A DNA stretch of 64,000 nucleotides from an uncultured Prevotella sp. (GTDB taxonomy: Bacteria > Bacteroidota > Bacteroidia > Bacteroidales > Bacteroidaceae), in the NCBI GenBank assembly GCA_934120735.1, contig CAKOVA010000001.1:60940-124939 (forward strand), read 5' to 3'. Made by a program: the position numbers and the translations under genes. Positions within the stretch are counted from its first letter, which is position 1; every line of letters starts with the position of its first letter. Under the pieces are notes generated by a model. That model searched no databases, had not been told where the DNA came from, and saw only the letters and a list, made by a program, of their open reading frames with translations. This document shows positions 1 to 8,551 of this stretch, piece by piece.

Positions 1-1437
1 TATGCCTATCAGGTGTTCAAGAAGAGCAAGGAAGAAGGCGCCGACTACTATTCGCTGCGTAACACGCATGTGCGCAGTGCCGCTTTCTTTGCAAACGCCA
101 CCTATTCATGGAAAGGACGCTATACGCTGAATGGAACCTATCGATACGAAGGTACCAACGGACTGGGTATGTCAAGACAGGCACGATGGCTCCCAACATG
201 GAATATCTCTGGGGCTTGGAACGCACACGAAGAACCTTGGTTTGAGAAACTTAGACCGGCATTAAGCCACCTCACTTTGAAAGCATCTTATTCACTGACG
301 GCAGACCGCCCCTCGGTAACCAATGCACAGGCCGTCATAGGCAGCTTCACGCCGTGGAGATACATCACCAAGGACAGCGAGTCGGGACTGTATATAGACG
401 ATGCGGCCAACCCCAATCTTACCTATGAGAAGAAGAAGGAATGGAACTTTGGCTTGGAGGCAGGCTTCTTGTCAAACCGAATCAATTTTACAGTCGACGT
501 GTATTCGCGTGACAATTACGACTTGATTGGGCTTGCTACTACGGCTGGTACCGATGGCTTTGTACGTAAATATGGAAATATCGCCTCGATGGAATCAAAT
601 GGTCTGGAGATAAGCTTGAGCACCACGAACATCAAGTCGAAAAACTTCTCGTGGACAACCAGTCTCATCTATTCGTACGTACACAATGAGGTGACTGATT
701 TGGAAACCTCTACGCGTGTTATCGACCTGGTGAGTGGAGGCGGATTTGCACGCGAGGGCTATCCCGTTAGGGCTCTGTTCTCCGTTCCATTTGCAGGATT
801 GAATGGCGAGGGACTTCCCACGTTCACCAATTGGGACGGTACAACCACCGTGTCGGGCATCTATTTCCAGGACAGTAAGAAAGAGCAGCTTGACTTCTTG
901 AAATACGAAGGACCTACAGATCCCACTACCACTGGCTCGTTGGGAAACATATTCCGATATAAGGGACTGAGCATGAATGTATTCATTACCTATTCCTTTG
1001 GAAACGTGGTAAGGCTGGATCCTGTGTTCAAGGCATATTACAATGACCTGACTTCAACCCCAAAAGAGTTCAAGAACCGATGGATGACGGCAGGCGAGGA
1101 GAAAACAACAGACATTCCAGCGATTGCTACACAGCGGCAGAACTGGAACGACACCGACCTGCGTATTGCCTACAACTCCTATAATTTCTCTACGGCGCGT
1201 ATCGCCAAGGGCGACTTTATCCGCATGAAAGAGATATCTTTGGGATACGATTTCCCAAAGTCCCTGTACGGTGCTATCGGTTTGAACAACCTTTCCCTGA
1301 AGTTGCAGGCTACGAACCTCTTCTTGATTTATGCTGACAAGAAACTCAACGGACAAGATCCCGAGTTCTTCAATACGGGTGGTGTTGCCGTTCCCGTTCC
1401 GAAGCAGTTTACACTTACCTTGCGATTAGGAATTTAA
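1..1437 (+). CDS. SusC/RagA-type TonB-dependent outer-membrane receptor, C-terminal part
   Basis: The frame is open from base 1, so the gene begins outside the window; 478 residues are visible, a little under half of a normal SusC (about 1000-1100 residues). What is seen is the beta-barrel: alternating aromatic and polar strands, the SusC-typical stretch LKASYSLTADRP, repeated Tyr/Phe-rich strands, and a final strand ending LTLRLGI at the stop. SusC proteins are TonB-driven outer-membrane channels that take up oligosaccharides, peptides or other large nutrients under a SusD lid. The SusD gene starts 15 bases after the stop, which fixes the pair. The signal peptide, carboxypeptidase-like domain and plug are not in view. 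The substrate cannot be told from the sequence; the accessory lipoproteins downstream hint at a proteinaceous ligand, but that is inference. Confidence 0.9.
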   Translation, partial: YAYQVFKKSKEEGADYYSLRNTHVRSAAFFANATYSWKGRYTLNGTYRYEGTNGLGMSRQARWLPTWNISGAWNAHEEPWFEKLRPALSHLTLKASYSLTADRPSVTNAQAVIGSFTPWRYITKDSESGLYIDDAANPNLTYEKKKEWNFGLEAGFLSNRINFTVDVYSRDNYDLIGLATTAGTDGFVRKYGNIASMESNGLEISLSTTNIKSKNFSWTTSLIYSYVHNEVTDLETSTRVIDLVSGGGFAREGYPVRALFSVPFAGLNGEGLPTFTNWDGTTTVSGIYFQDSKKEQLDFLKYEGPTDPTTTGSLGNIFRYKGLSMNVFITYSFGNVVRLDPVFKAYYNDLTSTPKEFKNRWMTAGEEKTTDIPAIATQRQNWNDTDLRIAYNSYNFSTARIAKGDFIRMKEISLGYDFPKSLYGAIGLNNLSLKLQATNLFLIYADKKLNGQDPEFFNTGGVAVPVPKQFTLTLRLGI

Positions 1438-1451
1438 AAACATTTATCGAT

Positions 1452-3056
1452 ATGAGAACAATGAGATCTATATACCATACGTTTATCCTGGCTTTGGGTG
1501 TTGCAGCACTCACAGGATGCGATAATTTTTTGGACGTGATGCCCGACAACCGTACTATTGTGGACGATGAGGTGAAGGTAAAGGACTTGCTCGTTTCGGC
1601 CTATCCTACCCACACCTATCAGATTTTTACGGAACTGATGTCTGACAATGTTGACGAGTATCCCAATACTTATACTGACCGGTTCGTTGATGAGTTCTAT
1701 GCTTGGAAAGATCCTACGGAAAACAATAATGAGTCGCCTGAAAACTATTGGCAGGATGCCTACAATGCTATTACCACGGCCAACAATGCACTCGATGCTA
1801 TTGACAAGCTGGGAGGTCCAACCACCCCTATATTGCGTGAGAGCATGGGTGAGGCATTGATGGTTCGAGCATACGGACATTTCATGCTGGTGAACATCTT
1901 CTGCAAAAACTACAACGCAGCCACATCCGACAAGGATTTGGGTATCCCACTGATGTATGAAACGGGATCGCTGATTGGCCAGGTTCCTGAAAGGGGAACG
2001 GTTGCCGATGTGTACAAGTCGATAGATGCAGATATCCAGAAAGCCCTTCCGCTGGTTGGCGACAGTCATCTCAGTGTGCCTAAGTATCATTTCAACGTGG
2101 GTGCCGCTTATGCGTTTGCTGCACGTTTCTATCTTTATTATGAAAAATGGGACAAGGCCATTGAGTATGCCAATAAGTGCTTGGGAGGCAATCCGGCGTC
2201 GTTACTCAGAGACTGGGCAAATGCGGCTAAGCTGCCCTCTAAATTTGATGTGCGTTCACAACATTATGTTTCATCAGAACTGAATTGCAATCTTTTGTTG
2301 GCTACGGGATTTTCAAAAGGCGGGTTAGCGTTCGGACCATACAGGACTTGGAAGAAATACACGCATGGCACCTATATCTCTACCAATGAACTTGGCGGAG
2401 CTCAAAACATTTGGGGTGGCAGCACGAGGCTCTACGATGCTCCTCATACCTATCCAGGAACAGGCTATAGTTACGTGATTTACTGGCGCGTACCTTGTCT
2501 ATTTGAGTATACTGACCCCGTGGCAGGAATAGGTTACAACAAGTCTATATTTACTTTGCTCACCACAGACGAGTGTCTGTTGAATCGTGCTGAGGCCTAC
2601 ATTATGACCAAAAAGTTTGACCAAGCAGCAGCCGATCTGACCCTGTGGATGCAGAATGCCACTAAGTCGAAGATGGAGCTCACGCCCAAAGAGATCGAGG
2701 AATTCTATAATAAGGCGAAGTACAGTTATGATGACAAGAAAAGTCCATTGGCCTCGACCATCAAGAAGCATTTGCACCCTGCGTTCACAATCGATAAAGA
2801 AGGCAGCACGCAGGAAGCTATGTTGCAGTGTGTGCTGGGCTTCCGTCGGATGGAAACCATTCATCAAGGCATCCGTTGGTTCGACATCAAGCGTTACGGT
2901 ATAGAATATCCGCGCCGCAAGATATCTATGGCAGGAGAGCCCGAAGAGAAGACAGATTTCCTTTCTAAGGACGATGACAGGCGGGCACTCCAGTTGCCAT
3001 CCAAGGTAATTGATGCAGGTGTTAAGCCTAATCCGAGAAATACAACTAAAAAATAA
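1452..3056 (+). CDS. SusD/RagB-family nutrient-binding outer-membrane lipoprotein
   Basis: 534 residues. The N-terminus has a lipoprotein signal with Cys at residue 23 (ALTGC), followed by the SusD-like DNFLDVMPDNRT. Internal family marks include ALMVRAYGHFMLVNIF (a TPR-like helix), the CLLNRAEAYI motif and, near the end, GFRRMETIHQGIRWFDIKRYG, the usual SusD C-terminal pattern. SusD proteins sit on the cell surface and form the hinged lid over the SusC barrel. The start at 1452 is used because the signal peptide begins there; a second ATG nine bases on (1461) would also give a usable signal. Spacing to the SusC stop is 15 bases and to the next gene 17, so the genes are surely co-transcribed. 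Ligand unknown. Confidence 0.92.
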   Translation: MRTMRSIYHTFILALGVAALTGCDNFLDVMPDNRTIVDDEVKVKDLLVSAYPTHTYQIFTELMSDNVDEYPNTYTDRFVDEFYAWKDPTENNNESPENYWQDAYNAITTANNALDAIDKLGGPTTPILRESMGEALMVRAYGHFMLVNIFCKNYNAATSDKDLGIPLMYETGSLIGQVPERGTVADVYKSIDADIQKALPLVGDSHLSVPKYHFNVGAAYAFAARFYLYYEKWDKAIEYANKCLGGNPASLLRDWANAAKLPSKFDVRSQHYVSSELNCNLLLATGFSKGGLAFGPYRTWKKYTHGTYISTNELGGAQNIWGGSTRLYDAPHTYPGTGYSYVIYWRVPCLFEYTDPVAGIGYNKSIFTLLTTDECLLNRAEAYIMTKKFDQAAADLTLWMQNATKSKMELTPKEIEEFYNKAKYSYDDKKSPLASTIKKHLHPAFTIDKEGSTQEAMLQCVLGFRRMETIHQGIRWFDIKRYGIEYPRRKISMAGEPEEKTDFLSKDDDRRALQLPSKVIDAGVKPNPRNTTKK

Positions 3057-3073
3057 TTTTCAAGAGTATCATT

Positions 3074-3982
3074 ATGAATGTGAAGAAATTATCAATATAC
3101 AGTCTTGCGTTGCTGTTAGGTGTGACCGCTTTCACGTCGTGTTCGGAAGATGAACTAAGCGACGAGAGCATCATCACCGTTGACGACGTTGACTACACGG
3201 AGTTTGACTATTGGTTGAAAGCTAATTTTATCAATACCTACAACATTGATTTGAAATATCGCTTTCAGGATATCGAGTCAGACCATGACTACTATCTGGT
3301 TCCAGCCAACTATGAGCAGTCGGTGAAGTTGGCTCACGTCATCAAGTATGCCGTGCTTGAAGCCTTTGACGAGGCAGCCGGTATTAACTTCACTCGCAGT
3401 AACTTTCCCAAGCAAATTTATCTGGTTGGGAACTGGGAGTTCAAGAACAACGGAACGTTTGTATTGGGTACTGCCGAGGGAGGCAAGAAGGTTTTCCTGG
3501 CAGGTGTGAATCATTTAAACGAGAACCTTGGAAGTGTGTCTTCGCTGAATCATTATTATCTGAAGACCGTCTACCATGAGTTCACGCATATTCTTAACCA
3601 GACAAAAGATTATCCGGCCGACTACCAGCTGATTACCTCTACTGGTTATGTGGCAGGCGAATGGAGTGATCCACCATACAATGGAAGCACCTATTGCCTG
3701 GAGCATGGCTTCATCTCTTCCTATGCGCAGCATTCTCATGGTGAGGACTTTGCCGAAATGGTTTCAATTTATGTTACCAATACCGCCGAGCAGTGGGATG
3801 CATTGATGAAAAAGGCAGGAGAAGAAGGATCTGGACTGATTGCATCAAAACTCTCCATCGTGAAAGACTATATGGAAAAGGCATGGGGAATCGATATGGA
3901 TGAGCTGCGAAAGATTGTACTCAGGCGCGAGGCTGAAGTTGTTGACGGGAAGGTCGACTTGTTGGATTTGACAGTAAAATAA
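3074..3982 (+). CDS. Substrate-import-associated zinc metallohydrolase lipoprotein
   Basis: 302 residues, lipoprotein signal with Cys at residue 23 (TAFTSC). The centre has a zincin motif HEFTH (His168, Glu169, His172) in the context KTVYHEFTHILNQ, and a downstream HGEDFAEMVS stretch that could supply the third metal ligand. This pattern and its position behind a SusC/SusD pair match the family of putative zinc-binding peptidases (Mx1 type) associated with substrate import. Family knowledge predicts a surface or periplasmic hydrolase; activity has not generally been shown, so peptidase is an inference from the HExxH motif. It is followed after 15 bases by the DUF4302 gene, an arrangement common in Bacteroidetes. 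Confidence 0.88.
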   Translation: MNVKKLSIYSLALLLGVTAFTSCSEDELSDESIITVDDVDYTEFDYWLKANFINTYNIDLKYRFQDIESDHDYYLVPANYEQSVKLAHVIKYAVLEAFDEAAGINFTRSNFPKQIYLVGNWEFKNNGTFVLGTAEGGKKVFLAGVNHLNENLGSVSSLNHYYLKTVYHEFTHILNQTKDYPADYQLITSTGYVAGEWSDPPYNGSTYCLEHGFISSYAQHSHGEDFAEMVSIYVTNTAEQWDALMKKAGEEGSGLIASKLSIVKDYMEKAWGIDMDELRKIVLRREAEVVDGKVDLLDLTVK

Positions 3983-3997
3983 CGAGAGGAGACTATT

Positions 3998-5332
3998 ATG
4001 AAAAAAAATAAATATTTCGCATATCTGCTGTTCCTGCTTCCCGCATTGTTGACGGTAGTGGCCTGCAATCCGGAACAGGACGAATATTTTGATGTCCCAT
4101 CATCCAAACGCGTCAACAATTTGTTGAATTCAACGCGACAAGCACTGATGAAATCGGAGCATGGATGGGTGTTTGAGGTTTATCCAGGGCTCAGGGACAA
4201 GGATCAGGAGAATGGTGGCTTTGTCTACACGGTAAAATTTGACAGCCTGCAGGCAACCATACGGGGCGAGATGAGTGGCGATCCAGCCGTTTCGGAAACA
4301 TCCTATTATAAAATGACCAGTGAGGGTGGCCCCGGCATTATCTTTGACACAGGCAACAAATTGTTTCACATCTTGGCCGAAGGAACCAGTGACCGCTATC
4401 AGGCCTATGGAGGTGACATTGAGTACCTGATTGATAGTGTGGGCGTTGATGTTATCAAACTTCATGGCGCACGTTCGGGCAACACTTGCTACCTGCGCCG
4501 TCTCACCATGCCGGCCGAGGAATATGTCAAGGGCGTGATTGCCGTACAGTCCGATTTCATCTTTGGAACCTATGGTGGCAGCATTGGCGGTAAGAAAGTT
4601 GGGGTAGGATTTGATTTGAATAATAACCAATTTTATGTCAATCCAGATACCACGAACAAAGCGTCAGAGGAAATTGAGGTAGCATTTGTATACACCAACA
4701 AGGGTATTCGCTTCTATCAGCCTATCACGGTGAACGGTGTCGAGCTCTCGGAGTTAGCGTTCGACTATGAGGCGGGTACACTGACGAGTACGGGCGAGGG
4801 TGGAAAAGCCTTTACGTTGCAAGGGGTGCTTCCGGAAGGTTTCCGCAAGTTCAGTGAATATGAGGGCACCTACCAGTTGGTTTACGGCGGAACTAAAAAG
4901 CTGACAGTAAAACTAACGCCTGACAAGGAAAAGGGTTGCTTCTACATGACCAATTTCTTTGCTAATTCACCCGAAACCCCTGTCGTACTTAATTATAACA
5001 AGGCCACTGGTACGCTGTTCTGGAACTCACAACCTATAGGCGAGGAAGGTGGAAACATCGTTTTCATGTGCGCATGGGCATTGGATGCTGATGGAACCCT
5101 GACATGGAACACCGAAGCTGGCATGAAGACATCATGGAATGGTGATGAGGCGCATCCTGTCTATACATGGGTGAACAACGGGATGACGAATTATGTCATC
5201 GACTCGTTCATCATGTGGACATTGAAACCGACAGGAGGAAGTGCAGGCAAATACAAAGGCTCCAAGTATCTTGTAGGTACAACGAGACTGAGTCATCAAA
5301 TTGCGCATGTAACAAAAATGATTAAACAGTAA
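3998..5332 (+). CDS. DUF4302-family lipoprotein
   Basis: 444 residues, lipoprotein signal with Cys at residue 23 (TVVAC), then the family-typical opening in which a short DEYFDVPSSKRVN segment leads into LLNSTRQALMKSEHGWVFEVYPG. The rest is beta-rich with many Gly/Asn turns and no recognisable catalytic motif. DUF4302 proteins are found almost only next to SusC/SusD and the zinc metallohydrolase lipoprotein, as here. A surface-exposed accessory ligand-binding role is plausible but unproven. The gene lies 15 bases after the previous stop and 12 before the next start, in one operon. Confidence 0.85.
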   Translation: MKKNKYFAYLLFLLPALLTVVACNPEQDEYFDVPSSKRVNNLLNSTRQALMKSEHGWVFEVYPGLRDKDQENGGFVYTVKFDSLQATIRGEMSGDPAVSETSYYKMTSEGGPGIIFDTGNKLFHILAEGTSDRYQAYGGDIEYLIDSVGVDVIKLHGARSGNTCYLRRLTMPAEEYVKGVIAVQSDFIFGTYGGSIGGKKVGVGFDLNNNQFYVNPDTTNKASEEIEVAFVYTNKGIRFYQPITVNGVELSELAFDYEAGTLTSTGEGGKAFTLQGVLPEGFRKFSEYEGTYQLVYGGTKKLTVKLTPDKEKGCFYMTNFFANSPETPVVLNYNKATGTLFWNSQPIGEEGGNIVFMCAWALDADGTLTWNTEAGMKTSWNGDEAHPVYTWVNNGMTNYVIDSFIMWTLKPTGGSAGKYKGSKYLVGTTRLSHQIAHVTKMIKQ

Positions 5333-5344
5333 AGGAGAAAACGT

Positions 5345-6394
5345 ATGAAAAGAATATATGGAATATTAGGAGTCTTCTTTCTTCTTATAGGCTTCGTGGC
5401 CTGTAGCAGGGACGAAGTGGACAACCCTTATGCAAAGGAATCTACCATTCGGGTAGACAGTTGCTCAGTGTTGTTCCAGGCAGCTCCGTCTACGGGACAT
5501 GTCAAGGTAGTGGCTCCGCATGGAATCACGAAAGTAGAGTCGGAGCACCCATGGTGTACGGCAACTGTCAGTGGCGATGTGGTGACCGTCAAGGTGGAGG
5601 AAAACGCTGGAGCCTTAGGTCGATCCTCGGTTCTGAAGATTTATTCTGGCGACGATTTTACAAAGGTAACCGTGCAGCAGACAGGCATCATCTTCGCCAT
5701 GGAGGGAGGCAATGCCATGGCTTTCAATGATGCTAAACGCTCATTCAGCCTCGGACTGAAACATAATGTGGACGTTAAGCTCACCAGTATGGCAGATTGG
5801 ATTACCTGTTCGTTGAAAGACGGAGAGGTGTCCATAGACCTCACGAAGAACGACACAGGACACTTGCGGCAGGGCTACATCAAGTATCAAGCTGGTTCAA
5901 CCATCGTAGACTCTATTAAAATCACGCAGTGTGATTTTAATAAGGATATTGTTGGTATGTATCATCTGGTGTTCTATAAGGATGCAAATAAGACACAAAA
6001 GGGTTCGGTCAACGTTAAAATTACAAAGGGATACATGGAGTTCCCAGGCTTGTTTGTTGAGAAACTGACTGCAGATTTCGATTCAGAGACCGCAACATTA
6101 TCAATTCCTTCGTGCCAGTATCTGGGCGAACTGCAAGGTTTATATTTGTATACCTATTATGAGTCTGAGAAATATTGGACCGTAAGCAACAGCAAGGCTG
6201 TTTCTTTGGCTCCTTTCTCTTATTCAGAGTCCGACGGCACTACGGCACCGCTGACAGCAATCATCAATGGTGAGGAAATGCAAGCAATGGTTATTGGCGC
6301 ATTCAAGAAAAAAACAACTCCACCCAAGAGTGCAAACTTGGCGGGTAGTGCCCTTGATCTTTTCTATCCTTATCTGGTAAAAATCACTGAATAG
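5345..6394 (+). CDS. BACON-type domain lipoprotein of the SusC/SusD operon
   Basis: 349 residues, lipoprotein signal with Cys at residue 20 (GFVAC). Residues about 35-115 show a BACON-like Ig fold: a conserved Trp-Cys (HPWCTATVSG), then VTVKVEENAG and a closing KVTVQQTG. A second, weaker copy follows at about 116-196 (DWITCSLKDG and a closing DSIKITQCD). The C-terminal 150 residues form an unassigned beta-rich domain. BACON domains are thought to bind carbohydrate, mucin or protein, or to act as spacers; the function here is unknown. It is the last gene of the operon: after it comes a long hairpin and almost 1 kb without genes. Confidence 0.75.
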   Translation: MKRIYGILGVFFLLIGFVACSRDEVDNPYAKESTIRVDSCSVLFQAAPSTGHVKVVAPHGITKVESEHPWCTATVSGDVVTVKVEENAGALGRSSVLKIYSGDDFTKVTVQQTGIIFAMEGGNAMAFNDAKRSFSLGLKHNVDVKLTSMADWITCSLKDGEVSIDLTKNDTGHLRQGYIKYQAGSTIVDSIKITQCDFNKDIVGMYHLVFYKDANKTQKGSVNVKITKGYMEFPGLFVEKLTADFDSETATLSIPSCQYLGELQGLYLYTYYESEKYWTVSNSKAVSLAPFSYSESDGTTAPLTAIINGEEMQAMVIGAFKKKTTPPKSANLAGSALDLFYPYLVKITE

Positions 6395-6469
6395 CAAAGC
6401 GCAGCAAACAGTTAATTACTGATGATAATCTGAAGGATGACCATGCGGACAAGCAGTAATCCTTCATTA

Positions 6470-6539
6470 AAATGCACATCATTTATCTCTATCCTCTCTT
6501 TATTACAAGTTTGGAGAAAAAGATAACTGATGTGCATTT
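6470..6539 (+). terminator. Long stem-loop after the SusC/SusD operon
   Basis: AAATGCACATCA at 6470-6481 is perfectly complementary to TGATGTGCATTT at 6528-6539. Just inside, TTATCT pairs with AGATAA, giving about 18 base pairs with one unpaired base on each side. It lies 76 bases after the last stop of the operon. There is only a weak T tract after it, so it may be a terminator or a 3' end stabiliser. Confidence 0.5.
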
Positions 6540-6908
6540 CTTGTTTGTATCGATGAAGAACGCAATCATACAATGATTCGATGACCCTCAAGTTGTTGAT
6601 CAGCAACGTTCATGATTGGTGCAAAGTGATGGTACCATTGTAGACCTTTCTGCTGGCATGGACACGGATTTTTCATTTAAAAAAGGTTGTTACTTGTCTA
6701 AAAGCAATGTATTCACAACAAATTTGATGCATAAACCAACCATGAACCACAATGTGTAGAGGCACAACTGACAACGCTACTTACTAACGTTAATAAACCT
6801 TTAGCTTGTTAAATCTATTCTTTTTATTTGACAAAATAAAAATGAGAAATAGCTAAATTTAAACCTTGAAATAATCAATTTCTCGTACATTCACACCGTA
6901 CAAATCGC

Positions 6909-7006
6909 CAATTATCATGCTTTTGTCGCCCAATTATCATGCTTTTGCCTCTCAATCATCATGCTTTTGCCCTTCAACTTGCATGCTTTTTCCTCTCAAT
7001 TGGCAC
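6909..7006. repeat. Tandem array, 22-bp period (family member A)
   Basis: Four full units start at 6909, 6931, 6953 and 6975 and a partial one at 6997. Each reads CAAT-TATCATGCTTTTG followed by five less conserved bases. The core ATGCTTTT is kept in all four, and no base is gained or lost between units. 22 is not a multiple of three, so this is not a coding repeat. Similar arrays with other unit sequences occur at 14498, 22145 and 52565. Confidence 0.85.
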
Positions 7007-7291
7007 CTAATAGAAGGGATTTTAGCTCCAAACACATTAGTTTTTGTTGGCGTTTTTAGTCCGAAAATCACATAACACGTTAATAGTAAGTTTGTTAACA
7101 AATATTTCTCATAATTCGCATATTTGCAGAATATGGCAGAGATGGCTGAAAAAAACGCCTGCATTTGTGTTAAAATAATGTCGCGACAGAGAATATTTCA
7201 CTGAAAAGCGATTCGTTTGACCTAAAAAACTCAATGCTTCATTCGTAAATGAAAGCCCCGTGCAGAATGGACGTTAATTGTAGTTAAACCG

Positions 7292-7322
7292 TTGCTATAT
7301 CGCTGTTTTTTTTGTTCCTTTG
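7292..7322 (+). promoter_or_regulatory. Probable ftsX promoter
   Basis: TTG at 7292-7294, 20 bases, then TTCCTTTG at 7315-7322, close to the Bacteroidetes sigma consensus (TAnnTTTG, one mismatch). It sits 33 bases ahead of the chosen ftsX ATG. The TTG could be misread as an upstream start codon. Confidence 0.45.
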
Positions 7323-7354
7323 CAACAAATTTGGTGTATTATATCCGTATCGGA

Positions 7355-8236
7355 ATGGGAAAAAAACGAAATAGAACCAGTAGTCATCGTGGACTACAGG
7401 CCATTACTCTTTGTATTAGCACAGCCTTGGTGCTTATTTTATTGGGATTGGTTGTGTTTTCAACGCTTACCGGCAGGAATCTTTCTTCGTATGTCAAGGA
7501 GAATTTGGTGGTGCAGCTGATTTTGGAAAATGACATGACAAATCCTGAAGCTCAGAAGATTTGTGCCGACATCAAGAAGCGACCTTATATCAAACGCCTG
7601 GATTACATCAGTAAAGAGCAGGCCCTCAAGGAGATTACGGCGGCCATGGGAAGCGACCCTTCCGAGTTTACCGATGGCGAGAATCCCTGCCCTGCCTCCA
7701 TCGAGGTGACACTCAGGTCGAATTATGCCAATAATGATTCGTTGAAATGGATTACCGACGAATTGAAGAAATATCCCAAAGTCAATCAGATTAATTATCA
7801 AAAAGAGTTGATAGACAGCGTCAACCGCAACCTGGCTAAGACGGGTTTGGTGATGTTGGTGTTAGCCATTTTGCTGACTATCGTATCATTCTCGCTGATT
7901 AACAATACCGTTCGGCTGGACATCTATGCACGGCGTTTCTCCATACACACCATGAAACTCGTGGGTGCCTCATGGAGCTTTATCCGCCGACCGTTTGTCA
8001 ATCGTGCGATATGGATAGGTTTGGTAGCCGGCTTGATAGCCAACATCGTGCTTGCTGCATGTATCTATGGTTTGTATGTCTCTGAACCTGACATCTTGAG
8101 CGTTGTGACATGGCGTGACATGGCTGTCACAGCGGCAGTGGTGTTCTTGTTCGGCATCATCATTACGGCCATCTGCGCACATATTTCCGTGAACAAGTTC
8201 TTGCGGATGAAGGCTGGTGAATTGTATAACATCTAA
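7355..8236 (+). CDS. ftsX: Cell division protein FtsX
   Basis: 293 residues from the ATG at 7355. One TM helix near residues 20-45, a periplasmic domain of about 120 residues with the FtsX-typical KRPYIKRLDYISKEQALKE, then three more TM helices (around residues 150-175, 205-230 and 245-270). The intervening INNTVRLDIYARRFSIHTMKL and the KLVGAS motif are hallmarks of FtsX. FtsX is the membrane part of the FtsEX complex that activates peptidoglycan amidases at the division site. ATG 7355 is preferred over an upstream TTG (7292) because the latter looks like the -33 promoter element and would add an unusual Cys/Phe-rich extension. The partner gene ftsE is not in the window. The downstream order DUF3098, uppP, truB, queA is a well-kept Bacteroidetes cluster. 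Confidence 0.93.
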   Translation: MGKKRNRTSSHRGLQAITLCISTALVLILLGLVVFSTLTGRNLSSYVKENLVVQLILENDMTNPEAQKICADIKKRPYIKRLDYISKEQALKEITAAMGSDPSEFTDGENPCPASIEVTLRSNYANNDSLKWITDELKKYPKVNQINYQKELIDSVNRNLAKTGLVMLVLAILLTIVSFSLINNTVRLDIYARRFSIHTMKLVGASWSFIRRPFVNRAIWIGLVAGLIANIVLAACIYGLYVSEPDILSVVTWRDMAVTAAVVFLFGIIITAICAHISVNKFLRMKAGELYNI

Positions 8237-8290
8237 ATAAGTAAACTCGCAATCATATCGTCATGCACAGGATACGCGACATCCTGACGC

Positions 8291-8551
8291 ATGGCAAAAT
8301 CAATCAATAAGATGGATAGAAGAAACTTCGCATTCGACAAGGTCAACTTCATATTGTTGGCCGTCGGTATGATGATTGTCATCATTGGCTTCCTCCTGAT
8401 GAGTGGAGGAGGCTCTACAGAAACGACATACAATCCGGACATCTTCAGCGTTCGCCGCATCAAGGTGGCTCCGGTGGTATGTTTCATCGGATTTGTGTCA
8501 ATGATTTATGCCATTGTTCGTAGACCCAAAGATCAGCATATTGAAGAATAA
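8291..8551 (+). CDS. DUF3098 small membrane protein
   Basis: 86 residues with two predicted TM helices (about 20-40 and 60-80). The short connecting stretch with TTYNPDIFSVRRIKVAP is typical of DUF3098, a family found between ftsX and uppP in Bacteroidetes. Its function is unknown; position suggests a cell-envelope or division role. The stop codon abuts the ATG of uppP (8552) with no gap, so translation is probably coupled. The 54 bases before it hold no separate signal that could be recognised. Confidence 0.88.
   Translation: MAKSINKMDRRNFAFDKVNFILLAVGMMIVIIGFLLMSGGGSTETTYNPDIFSVRRIKVAPVVCFIGFVSMIYAIVRRPKDQHIEE

Larger units (their letters stand above)
6395..7291. other. Long AT-rich intergenic region before ftsX
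   Basis: About 900 bases between the uptake operon and the ftsX promoter with no convincing gene: the open frames are short, low in coding character, and one crosses a tandem array. It holds a long stem-loop (6470-6539), a tandem array with a 22-bp period (6909-7006) and very A/T-rich stretches at 6780-6880. Near 7080-7130 there is a promoter-like string ending in TTCGCATATTTGC; a related string occurs at about 32250-32290 in another long gap. Confidence 0.7.

Noticed and set aside
6909-7006. Could the 22-bp arrays be CRISPR?
   Set aside because: Units are contiguous 22-mers with only a few variable bases, no unique spacers of 30 bases or more, and no cas genes in the window.
6952-7164. A 70-codon minus-strand frame in the gap before ftsX
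   Set aside because: Its second half lies in the 22-bp array; no recognisable domain and no start signal.
7292-7354. Upstream TTG start for ftsX
   Set aside because: The TTG coincides with the -33 promoter element and would add 21 residues not found in FtsX proteins.
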